A stretch of 36,833 bases of DNA. It comes from Pirellulales bacterium. GTDB taxonomy: Bacteria; Planctomycetota; Planctomycetia; Pirellulales; Thermoguttaceae. Position 1 is the stretch's first letter; each line of letters begins with the position of its first letter. The translations under genes and the position numbers were made by a program. The DNA lies in assembly GCA_020846145.1 (NCBI GenBank), contig JADLEL010000182.1, positions 1-36,833 of the forward strand, in the 5' to 3' direction. This document shows, in pieces, positions 1 to 6,620 of this stretch. The notes under the pieces are model-generated. The model saw nothing but the letters and a program-made list of their open reading frames with translations. It did no database searches and had not been told where the DNA came from.

Positions 1-216
1 GGGTTTATCCCGGCGCTTCGACCGACTGCCATTTCCATCCGAAGCGCCGGGATAAACCCGGCGGCTCGCTGATCGCTTCATTTGGCTAAAATGTTACGAC
101 ATTTTTTATATTTTAGCCGATCGAGTTGGAAGGCGAGCCGAGGGATTTATCCCCTCGGCTTGAATGGGTAATCGGTCGGCATCTCATCCGAGGGGATAAA
201 CACATCGGCTCGCCTT
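1..216. repeat. Two large inverted repeats (double-hairpin intergenic element)
   Basis: Positions 1-20 (GGGTTTATCCCGGCGCTTCG) pair perfectly with 40-59 across a 19-nt loop. A second inverted repeat pairs 130-158 with 188-216, with 3 mismatches in 29. Both carry a GGG(A)TTTATCCC core, so they look like two members of one palindromic family. The first copy starts at the window edge and may extend further left. The arms are longer than in an ordinary intrinsic terminator, and no T-run follows the second repeat on either strand. The sequence lies downstream of the GNAT gene and could still stabilise or end its transcript. Confidence 0.75.
84..118. other. AT-rich stem-loop
   Basis: GGCTAAAAT (84-92) pairs with ATTTTAGCC (110-118). 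An alternative inner hairpin pairs AAAATGT (88-94) with ACATTTT (99-105) around a TACG loop, followed by T-rich sequence on the plus strand. It could act as a weak terminator, but it is AT-rich, so this is uncertain. Confidence 0.35.
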
Positions 217-243
217 CTCATTTGACATATTCGAAATCTATCG

Positions 244-918
244 CTAGCGGCTGAAAGGCTTTGACTCGGCGGCTTCCGCAGCGGGATTCTTCAGCGGCAT
301 GGCGTATTCGTTCAAAACTCGCCCGCTGGGCGTCGTGAAAGCCTCGGTCAGGGTAAAGTTCATCCGTCGATAAAAAGCGTTCACGGCATCGTTATTATTC
401 GCGTCGGTCGTGAGATAGACCTTGGCGGCTTTCATTTCCGCCGCCCGCGCGAGAAACGCCTCGACCAAGGCTTTGCCCACGCCGCGATTGGCGGCGTCGG
501 GGCGGACGGCGATGGAACTCAATTCGCAGAAATTATTTTTCTGGGTTTCGGGACGGCCCATGAACTGCGATCCTCTTCGCGCCACCTCGTACAAACGGAT
601 CGCCACCGAGGGGCGAGTGGGAATCGCCGTCAGCGCGGCGAAGGCCAATCGCCATTTGTTTTTCTTCAACAGGGCGTAAAAATCCTGGGGATTGACGAAG
701 CCGGCGGCGAAGCCCTCGATATCACCGCCGCAATCGGCCACGAGCAGGATGCTTTGCTCGAAGCGGAGGATCAAGTCGTAGTATTTCCGCAAAAACCGCG
801 GCCCGAAGGCCGAAAGATTGAATCCGCGATGGAACGCGGCCAAGTGGATGTTCACGATGGCGGTGATGTCGTTTTGTTCCGCGGGCCGGACCCGCGAAGC
901 TAATGCGTTTTCATTCAT
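244..918 (-). CDS. GNAT-family N-acetyltransferase
   Basis: This is a 224-residue GNAT-fold acyl-CoA N-acyltransferase, expected to be cytoplasmic. Motif A, which binds acetyl-CoA, is at about 131-158 (CELSSIAVRPDAANRGVGKA) with the R-G-x-G-K turn at 145-149. The motif B region, NDAVNAFYRRMNF, is at about 176-188. The gene starts 3 nt after the stop codon of the WbuB-like transferase and is the last gene of the minus-strand run. The context suggests it may acetylate an amino sugar of the glycan, but sequence alone does not give the substrate. It could equally be an unrelated GNAT that shares the transcript. Confidence 0.85.
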   Translation of the reverse strand: MNENALASRVRPAEQNDITAIVNIHLAAFHRGFNLSAFGPRFLRKYYDLILRFEQSILLVADCGGDIEGFAAGFVNPQDFYALLKKNKWRLAFAALTAIPTRPSVAIRLYEVARRGSQFMGRPETQKNNFCELSSIAVRPDAANRGVGKALVEAFLARAAEMKAAKVYLTTDANNNDAVNAFYRRMNFTLTEAFTTPSGRVLNEYAMPLKNPAAEAAESKPFSR

Positions 919-921
919 TTT

Positions 922-2175
922 TTAACGCGAAGCCGATTTAACGCCTTGGTTGTCTCGTTGCTCGATCAATCGCCGAAACAATTCTTCATACTTTCGGCTG
1001 CATTCGGTTCGCGAAAGATTTTCTTCGGCGTATCGCCGCCCGTTGATGCCCAATTGCCGCGTTTTCGCGGGATCGTTCTTCAAGGTAAAAACTGCATCGG
1101 CCAAAGCACGGGCATCGGCGGGAGGCACGACCAATCCGCAATCCGCCTTGCCGATAAGCTTGGGCACGTCGCCGGAGAGCGGGATGCTGGCGACGATCGG
1201 CCGGCCCGCGGACATGATCGTGGAAATCTTCGAGGGGACCGTGGGGGTGCCGACCTCCGGCCGCAAGGTAACCAACGCGGCGTCGCCGGCGGCCAAGACA
1301 TCGGGGTAAACCGCCTTGGATTGGATGGGCAAGAAGCGGATGTTGGGCAAATTCCTCGCCCGCTCCCAAATGCGCTCCTTTTCCACGCCGTCGCCGACCA
1401 GGAGAAAACGGATATCGGATCGATCGGCCAAAAGTTGAGCGGCATCCACGACGACGTCCAAACCCTGCGACCAGCCCATCGTGCCGGCGAAGAGGACGAT
1501 GAATTCATCCCCCAAGCCGTGCGCTTTGCGGAACTCGTTCATCCGCGCGCCGGGTTGGATGAGATCGGTATCCACCCAGTTGGGAATGGTTTGCACGCGA
1601 TCGGAATCGCCCCCCTTGGCAAGCACGAAATCGCGGTTTCCATCGGACATGACGGTAATCGCGTCCGACTTGCGGTAAATCTTTCGCTCGATGCGCTCGA
1701 AGCAGCGGATTAGCGCGCGGTTGCGTAACATGCCCAGATCGACGGCGTTTTGCGGAAACAAATCCTGCACGTTCACGACGCAAGGCGCGCCGAATCGCCG
1801 GGCTACGAGCCGGGCGGCTTGCCCCATGCCCAAGGGCGGCGTGATCGTGAAGACGACATCGGGTCTATCGAGGCACATCGCGCGGGACGCATACAGCCAG
1901 GGGATGACCTGCTGGGTCGCTCCCCGCAGGTATCGCTGTTTGGTGCAAGTGTTGGGCACGTTGACCCGATAAACCTTGACGCCGCCCATCTCCTCCTCGA
2001 AAAACAGATGCCGTCGATACTTCGGCGGCATGACTTCGACATGGTATCGCGGAAAACCGGTTACCACCGTTACGTCGTGCCCCCGGCCGGCCAGGGATTC
2101 GCAGAGTTCGAACGGCAAGTGCGGCCCCGAACCGATTTCGGGCGGAAAATAATAGGCCATGCAGAGGATTTTCAT
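922..2175 (-). CDS. wbuB: WbuB-like GT4 glycosyltransferase (probable L-FucNAc transferase)
   Basis: This 417-residue GT-B glycosyltransferase is probably the enzyme that adds L-FucNAc from UDP-L-FucNAc to the lipid-linked repeat unit at the inner face of the membrane. Landmarks are the N-terminal PPEIGSGPH loop (11-19), NVQDLFPQNAVDLG (about 135-148), TIPNWVD (196-202), the donor-domain start GTMGWSQGLD (231-240) and VPSKISTIMSAGRPIVA (313-329), where the usual first Glu of the E-x7-E motif is absent. I chose the ATG at 2175 (MKILCMAYYF). The frame stays open to 2289, but that extension is the translated inverted repeat at 2208-2290. The gene follows fnlC, as wbuB does in enterobacterial FucNAc clusters. 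That synteny is the main basis for the specificity. Confidence 0.8.
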   Translation of the reverse strand: MKILCMAYYFPPEIGSGPHLPFELCESLAGRGHDVTVVTGFPRYHVEVMPPKYRRHLFFEEEMGGVKVYRVNVPNTCTKQRYLRGATQQVIPWLYASRAMCLDRPDVVFTITPPLGMGQAARLVARRFGAPCVVNVQDLFPQNAVDLGMLRNRALIRCFERIERKIYRKSDAITVMSDGNRDFVLAKGGDSDRVQTIPNWVDTDLIQPGARMNEFRKAHGLGDEFIVLFAGTMGWSQGLDVVVDAAQLLADRSDIRFLLVGDGVEKERIWERARNLPNIRFLPIQSKAVYPDVLAAGDAALVTLRPEVGTPTVPSKISTIMSAGRPIVASIPLSGDVPKLIGKADCGLVVPPADARALADAVFTLKNDPAKTRQLGINGRRYAEENLSRTECSRKYEELFRRLIEQRDNQGVKSASR

Positions 2176-2207
2176 CGATGCGCCCGTCATCGTGCGAAAC
2201 TTAGTTC

Positions 2208-2290
2208 GGTGCCATGCCCACGCTTGTCGTGGGCATGTTGGGGCATCCTCGCGATTTCGACATGCCCACGACAAGCGTGGGCATGGCACC
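2208..2290. repeat. Perfect 31-bp inverted repeat with nested palindromes
   Basis: The left arm at 2208-2238 is the exact reverse complement of 2260-2290, with a 21-nt loop. Each arm contains its own palindrome (CCCACG...CGTGGG), so the element is two mirrored hairpins. It fills most of the gap between fnlC and the WbuB-like gene and creates a spurious N-terminal extension of the latter. It resembles REP/BIME-type intergenic elements. Confidence 0.85.
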
Positions 2291-2314
2291 CATCACATCG
2301 AATTGCAGATATCA

Positions 2315-3403
2315 TCATGCAAAATTGTCGTATCCCAGCAGGATTTTCAGCACCGTGGAGGAGACTTCCGGCTTCATGTATTCCGGCGGGGGATTCCACC
2401 CGCGATCGAGGCTCAGCACCGCCCGCGCCGCGCGGCGGATCATCGCCGGATCGGCCCCGGCCAGCATGTTGCTGCCGCATTCGACGGTTTCGGGCCGTTC
2501 GGTAACGTCGCGGATGGTAACGTTGGGCACGCGGAAGAGGCAGCACTCCTCCTGCACCGTGCCGCTGTCGCTTAATACGCAAAACGCCTGTTTTTCCAGG
2601 GCGATGAAGTCGAAGAAGCCCAACGGTTCCATAAAGCGGACTTGCGCGTTCTCGACATCCAGGCCGAAGGCCAGCATTTTATTCCGCGTCCGGGGGTGCA
2701 GGCTGCAGATAATCGGCAAGCCGTATTCGGCGTGCAGTTCTTCGAGCGCGGCGGCGAGCGCGCGGAGCCGCGGTTCGAGGTCCACGTTTTCGGCGCGGTG
2801 CATGGTGACGAGAAAGTATTTTCCCGGTTCGACTTGCAATCGCGCCAGAGCATCGGAGGCTTCGACGCGGCCGCGATAGTGCTCGATGACTTCCTTGATC
2901 GGATTGCCGGTGACGAAAATCCGGTTCGAGGCGATGCCTTCGCGGAGCAGGTTCGCCCGGCTGCGCTCGGTGTAGGGCATGAGCACGTCGCTGGAATGGT
3001 CGATGACGCGACGGTTGACCTCCTCGGGCACGCGGTCGTCGTAGCAGCGGTTGCCGGCCTCCATGTGATAGACCGGGATGCCCATCCGCTTGGCGATGAA
3101 CGCGGAAAGCCCGCTGTTGGTGTCGCCGAGAATCAGCAGCCGGTCGGGCCGATTCTTCAGGAACACTTCTTCGGTGCGGGCGAGGATTTGCCCCACCTGA
3201 TCGCCGAAGCGGCCGCTCTGCGCGCCGAGATAATGATCGGGCGCGCGGACGCCCAGGTCGCGGAAGAAAATGTCGTTCAGGTTGGGATCGTAATTCTGGC
3301 CGGTGTGGATCAGCGTGTGATCGCACAGCGCGTCCAGTTTTTCGATGACCCGGCAGAGGCGGATGATTTCCGGCCGCGTGCCGAGTACGGTGGCGATCTT
3401 CAT
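2315..3403 (-). CDS. fnlC: UDP-HexNAc 2-epimerase, FnlC/CapG-type (UDP-L-FucNAc synthesis)
   Basis: This 362-residue enzyme belongs to the non-hydrolysing UDP-GlcNAc 2-epimerase (WecB) family. In this context it probably does the last step of UDP-L-FucNAc synthesis, the C2 epimerisation of UDP-L-PneNAc. Visible motifs are GTRPEIIR (8-15), GDTNS (93-97), MEAGNR (114-119), PEEVNRRVIDH (126-136), HRAEN (202-206) and SDSGTVQEE (278-286). The family's substrate-contacting Asp, Glu and His positions are kept. The ATG at 3403 lies 4 nt from a heptad repeat array and has no purine-rich Shine-Dalgarno site. It follows fnlB and fnlA in the transcript, matching the enterobacterial fnlABC set. A plain WecB (ManNAc synthesis) is the alternative, made less likely by the neighbours. 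Confidence 0.88.
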   Translation of the reverse strand: MKIATVLGTRPEIIRLCRVIEKLDALCDHTLIHTGQNYDPNLNDIFFRDLGVRAPDHYLGAQSGRFGDQVGQILARTEEVFLKNRPDRLLILGDTNSGLSAFIAKRMGIPVYHMEAGNRCYDDRVPEEVNRRVIDHSSDVLMPYTERSRANLLREGIASNRIFVTGNPIKEVIEHYRGRVEASDALARLQVEPGKYFLVTMHRAENVDLEPRLRALAAALEELHAEYGLPIICSLHPRTRNKMLAFGLDVENAQVRFMEPLGFFDFIALEKQAFCVLSDSGTVQEECCLFRVPNVTIRDVTERPETVECGSNMLAGADPAMIRRAARAVLSLDRGWNPPPEYMKPEVSSTVLKILLGYDNFA

Positions 3404-3407
3404 TTAA

Positions 3408-3589
3408 GGGGATGGGGGATGGAGGATAGGGGATAGGGGATGGAGGATAGGGGATAGGGGATAGGGGATGGAGGATAGGGGATAGGGGATAGGGGATAGA
3501 AGGATGAAGGAAAAATAGCCGCTTGCGGCTTCGCACTCTCCACTCTCCACTCTCCACTCTCCACTCTCCACTCTCCACTCTTCACTCTC
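3408..3589. repeat. Composite heptanucleotide tandem-repeat cassette 1
   Basis: Thirteen contiguous 7-mers of the type GGGGATA/GGGGATG/GAGGATA occupy 3408-3498. A core follows at 3499-3533 with GAAGGATGAAGG and the small hairpin AGCCGCTTGCGGCT. Eight CACTCTC heptads (one is CACTCTT) run from 3534 to 3589. The cassette fills the whole fnlA-fnlC gap. It resembles the heptameric STRR repeats known from filamentous cyanobacteria. A second copy with the same order and orientation lies at 5547-5675. Confidence 0.95.
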
Positions 3590-3594
3590 CACTT

Positions 3595-4656
3595 TTACCG
3601 CAGCAGTTCACCTTCCGTTACGTCCACGTCTTCCAACCGCAGCTTGCGATCCTTGAGCATTTGGCACACTTGCTCGTAGGTCATCAGGTCGGTGGCGGAG
3701 CTGAATTCGCCCTGCAGGTTTGCGGGCTTATCCTCGCCGCTACGTAGTTCCGGCAAAATCGATTGGATGGCGTAGTATTTCTCGCGATCGACCGTCCGGT
3801 ACAGTTCTTCCTCGGAGATCATGATCTCGTCGATCTTTTCTCCGGGGCGGATGCCGGTGATTTTGATCTCGATCTTTCGGTCGCCGATGAGCGCCCGGGC
3901 CAAATCGAGCATGTTGGCGGCGGGGACGCGGGGGATGTACGTTTCGCCGCGCTTCGCGCCCTTGAGGGCCGCGAAGACCGTATCCACGGCCTGATCGAGG
4001 GCGAGCAGGAAACGGGTCATATTATCGGTGGTTACGGTAACCGGCCCGCCGTTGCGAATCTGGTCGTGAAAGAGCGGAATCACCGAACCGCGCGAGGCGA
4101 GCACGTTGCCGTAGCGCACGCAGACGAATCGTGTTTTCGGACAGGACAAATTCGCGGTGATGAAGACCCGCTCCTGGATGGCCTTGGTCATGCCCATCAC
4201 GTTGACGGGCTTGCAGGCCTTGTCGGTGGAGATGCCCACCACGGTATCGACGGGCAATTTGTTTTCGCGGATGGCGCGGACGATGTTCTCCGGCCCGGCG
4301 ATGTTGGTTTGCACCGCCTCGAAGGGGAAGTACTCGCAGGCGGGCACCTGCTTGAGCGCGGCGGCGTTGAAGACCACGTCGGCTTCGCGCAAGACGCCGG
4401 CCACCGAATGATAATCGCGGACGTCGCCGATCACGAATTCGAGTAATTCCTGGAAATTGTGGTAGATGATTTCATCGGTGGCCGCCTTGCGGTGCTTGTA
4501 ATCGAGCCGCATTTCGTGCTGTTTCGCCTCGTCGCGCGAAAAGACGACGATCGACGCGGGCAAACCCATCTCGCCGGAAAGCAGCCGCCGCACCAACACT
4601 TTTCCCAGCGAGCCGGTCCCGCCGGTGACCACGATTCGTTTGCCTTTAAGATTCAC
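3595..4656 (-). CDS. fnlA: UDP-GlcNAc 4,6-dehydratase/5-epimerase, FnlA/CapE-type
   Basis: This 353-residue soluble extended SDR enzyme is predicted to start UDP-L-FucNAc synthesis by 4,6-dehydration and epimerisation of UDP-GlcNAc. The NAD(P)-binding motif TGGTGSLG is at 11-18. The family's active-site stretch STDKACKP is at 143-150, followed by M154-x3-K158, the Met-for-Tyr arrangement typical of the CapD/FlaA1/FnlA group. RPGEK is at 270-274. It lacks the N-terminal membrane domain of the second dehydratase in this locus. It begins with GTG at 4656, and the TGA of fnlB overlaps it (GTGA), preceded by GGGAG. This indicates translational coupling with fnlB. A CapD-like role without 5-epimerisation is the main alternative. 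Confidence 0.88.
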   Translation of the reverse strand: MNLKGKRIVVTGGTGSLGKVLVRRLLSGEMGLPASIVVFSRDEAKQHEMRLDYKHRKAATDEIIYHNFQELLEFVIGDVRDYHSVAGVLREADVVFNAAALKQVPACEYFPFEAVQTNIAGPENIVRAIRENKLPVDTVVGISTDKACKPVNVMGMTKAIQERVFITANLSCPKTRFVCVRYGNVLASRGSVIPLFHDQIRNGGPVTVTTDNMTRFLLALDQAVDTVFAALKGAKRGETYIPRVPAANMLDLARALIGDRKIEIKITGIRPGEKIDEIMISEEELYRTVDREKYYAIQSILPELRSGEDKPANLQGEFSSATDLMTYEQVCQMLKDRKLRLEDVDVTEGELLR

Positions 4657-5540
4657 GATTTTCTCCCGGAGTCATAGGGTAAGGGGTCGTTGTGCATTTC
4701 CGCGATCATTTCCGGCCAGGTCGGGGGTTGGAAATTCACGGCCGCGCGGAAGCGCGCGGAATTCAAGCTGCGATCGCAACAAAAAGCGTCGTCCGGCGCA
4801 ATTTCGATGCCGGCGCGATAGATTTCGTTCACCCATTTTAGCAGGTCGTATTTATTGATCGGTTCGGAAGAGACTTGCCAAAGGCCGCTTAATTCGGGAT
4901 GACCGAGGATGATTTCGGCGATGATTTTCGCCAGGGCCTGGGTGGTGAAGCCGGAGTATATCGCCCTGCGGAATCCGCGGACTTTTCCGCCGCGATTGGA
5001 GAGAAACCAGTCGATCAGTCCGCTTTGGGAATGCAGTTCGCGGCCGATGATCGAAGTGCGGATCGTAAGGCAGCCGGGATAATCCACTTCCCCCAGGTAT
5101 TTTGTGCGGCCATAGAGGTCCTCGGCGTCGGAGACGTCGTCCTCGGTATAATTCCCTTTGCGGCCGGAAAAAACGCAATCGGTGCTGATGTGGATCATCC
5201 GCGCCCCCGCCGCCCGGCAGAGAATTGCCAAGCGGTGCGGAAAGAGCGCATTGATCGAGAGGCTGACGATGGGGTCTTTCGCCGCCTGGAGTTGCTTGAT
5301 GATGCCGATGCAATTGACGACCACCTCGGGTTTCACCTCGGCGATGGCCCGCGCGACGGAGTCGAAATCGACGGCATCGACGCCGGCGATCGTGCGGTCC
5401 TTATCCCAAATCGCGAATCCCTCCGGCCCGCGCGGCTGCGAGCGCACGGTGCACCAGGTCTCGAATTCGCGGCGGTAGAGCTGGCACAGCTTGTGCCCCA
5501 ACATGCCCGCGCCGCCGAGGATCAAAATGCGTTTGGTCAT
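4653..5540 (-). CDS. fnlB: SDR reductase, FnlB/CapF-type (UDP-L-FucNAc synthesis)
   Basis: This 295-residue RmlD-like SDR probably does the second step of UDP-L-FucNAc synthesis, reducing the 4-keto sugar made by FnlA. The nucleotide-binding motif GGAGMLGH is at 9-16, STDCVFSG at 119-126, and the catalytic Tyr and Lys are in YGRTK (143-147). The length matches RmlD-type reductases better than long two-domain CapF proteins. The frame is open upstream to 5702, but that stretch translates the heptad repeats and the end of the galE-like gene. I chose the ATG at 5540 (MTKRILILGG). There is no clear Shine-Dalgarno site; pyrimidine-rich repeat precedes it. An RmlD acting on dTDP-sugars is the alternative, since rmlB is in the window, but the tight fnlA overlap favours FnlB. 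Confidence 0.82.
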   Translation of the reverse strand: MTKRILILGGAGMLGHKLCQLYRREFETWCTVRSQPRGPEGFAIWDKDRTIAGVDAVDFDSVARAIAEVKPEVVVNCIGIIKQLQAAKDPIVSLSINALFPHRLAILCRAAGARMIHISTDCVFSGRKGNYTEDDVSDAEDLYGRTKYLGEVDYPGCLTIRTSIIGRELHSQSGLIDWFLSNRGGKVRGFRRAIYSGFTTQALAKIIAEIILGHPELSGLWQVSSEPINKYDLLKWVNEIYRAGIEIAPDDAFCCDRSLNSARFRAAVNFQPPTWPEMIAEMHNDPLPYDSGRKS

Positions 5541-5546
5541 TATAAA

Positions 5547-5675
5547 GGGGTTAGGGATTAGGGATTGGAAGGATGAAGGATGAAGGAAAAACAAACGCCG
5601 CTTGCGATTTCGCACTCTCCACTCTCCACTCTCCACTCTCCACTCGCCACTCGCCACTCGCCACTCGCCACTCTC
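5547..5675. repeat. Composite heptanucleotide tandem-repeat cassette 2
   Basis: Three heptads (GGGGTTA, GGGATTA, GGGATTG) at 5547-5567 are followed by a core at 5568-5612. The core repeats GGATGAA and contains CGCCGCTTGCG. Nine heptads at 5613-5675 follow: four CACTCTC, four CACTCGC and one CACTCTC. The block order and orientation match cassette 1 at 3408-3589. It fills the gap between the galE-like gene and fnlB, so fnlB-fnlA is bracketed by direct copies. Confidence 0.95.
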
Positions 5676-5677
5676 CC

Positions 5678-6604
5678 CTATACCAACGCGGTTTTCGCCC
5701 AATCCATGTATTCTTTCAAGCCGATTTCGAGGGTGACGCCTGGATCGAATCCGAATGCCTTATTGGCCGCGGAGACATCGGCCAGACTGTGCCGCACGTC
5801 GCCGGGACGCGGGGGGCCGTATTCGACTATGGGTTCGATGCCGCTTGCTTCGGCCATGAGTTCCACGAGCCGATTGACGGTAACCCGCGTGGCGCTGGCG
5901 ATGTTGAACGCCCCCGAAACGCCGCGGTTCATGCCCGCCCGGTAGTTCGCCATCGCCACGTCGCGGACGTTGACGAAATCGCGGGTTTGTTCGCCGTCGC
6001 CGAAAATCGTTACGGGCTTGCCGTGCAACATGCGGTGGGCGAAGATCGGAATCACGTTGCCGTAGGCGTCGTACCGCTGGTTGACGCCATAGACGTTGAA
6101 ATACCGCAGGCAAATGCACTGCAGCGGATACAGTTTGGCGTAAGCCAGGCAATGTTTTTCCGCGCCCAGCTTGCCGGCCCCGTAGGGCGTATCCGGCTCG
6201 ACGGGATGGTCCTCGCGGATGGGAATCGTCTTCAACTCGCCGAAGATGCCCGCCGACGAGGAAAAAACCACCTTCCGCACGCCGCCGCGACGGGCGGCTT
6301 CGAGCACGCGGAGCGTGCCGATGACGTTGATCTCGGAATCGTCGATGGGGTGCTCGATGGAACGCGTGTTCCCCACCGAGGCGGCCAAATGGAAGATCAC
6401 TTCCACGCCTTGCGCCAGCCGATTGACGAGTGCCGCGTCGCGGACGTCGCCTTCGACCAGTTGCACTTCGGGAAAGAGGGCGAGATTCGAGCGGTAACCC
6501 GACGACAGGTTGTCCAGCACGGCAACCTCGTGCCCTTCGCCGCGCAGCAGCTTGACGATATTCGAACCGATGAACCCGGAGCCGCCGGTAACGAGCGCTT
6601 TCAC
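5678..6604 (-). CDS. NAD-dependent sugar-nucleotide epimerase (GalE/Gne-like)
   Basis: This 308-residue extended SDR probably interconverts C4 epimers of a UDP-hexose or UDP-HexNAc, such as UDP-Glc/Gal or their N-acetyl forms. The NAD motif GGSGFIGS is at 7-14, SSSAGIFG at 115-122, the catalytic Tyr141 and Lys145 in YGAGK, and LRYFNVYG at 166-173. I chose GTG at 6604 (VKALVTGG), preceded by AAAAAGG, because the next upstream candidate would run into the formyltransferase gene. It sits 16 nt after that gene. NDP-4-keto-sugar or uronate-epimerase activity cannot be excluded from sequence. Confidence 0.82.
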   Translation of the reverse strand: MKALVTGGSGFIGSNIVKLLRGEGHEVAVLDNLSSGYRSNLALFPEVQLVEGDVRDAALVNRLAQGVEVIFHLAASVGNTRSIEHPIDDSEINVIGTLRVLEAARRGGVRKVVFSSSAGIFGELKTIPIREDHPVEPDTPYGAGKLGAEKHCLAYAKLYPLQCICLRYFNVYGVNQRYDAYGNVIPIFAHRMLHGKPVTIFGDGEQTRDFVNVRDVAMANYRAGMNRGVSGAFNIASATRVTVNRLVELMAEASGIEPIVEYGPPRPGDVRHSLADVSAANKAFGFDPGVTLEIGLKEYMDWAKTALV

Positions 6605-6620
6605 GGAAAAAAACCTTTTT

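Noticed and set aside
2176-2289. N-terminal extension of the WbuB-like protein
   Set aside because: The extra residues are the translation of the inverted repeat at 2208-2290; GT4 proteins start at the MKIL motif.
3408-3589. CRISPR array
   Set aside because: Units are contiguous 7-mers with no spacers, and no cas genes are present.
5541-5702. N-terminal extension of FnlB with repeated Gly-Glu-Trp-Arg-Val units
   Set aside because: It translates heptad repeats and overlaps the stop of the galE-like gene. The Rossmann strand starts right after the ATG at 5540.
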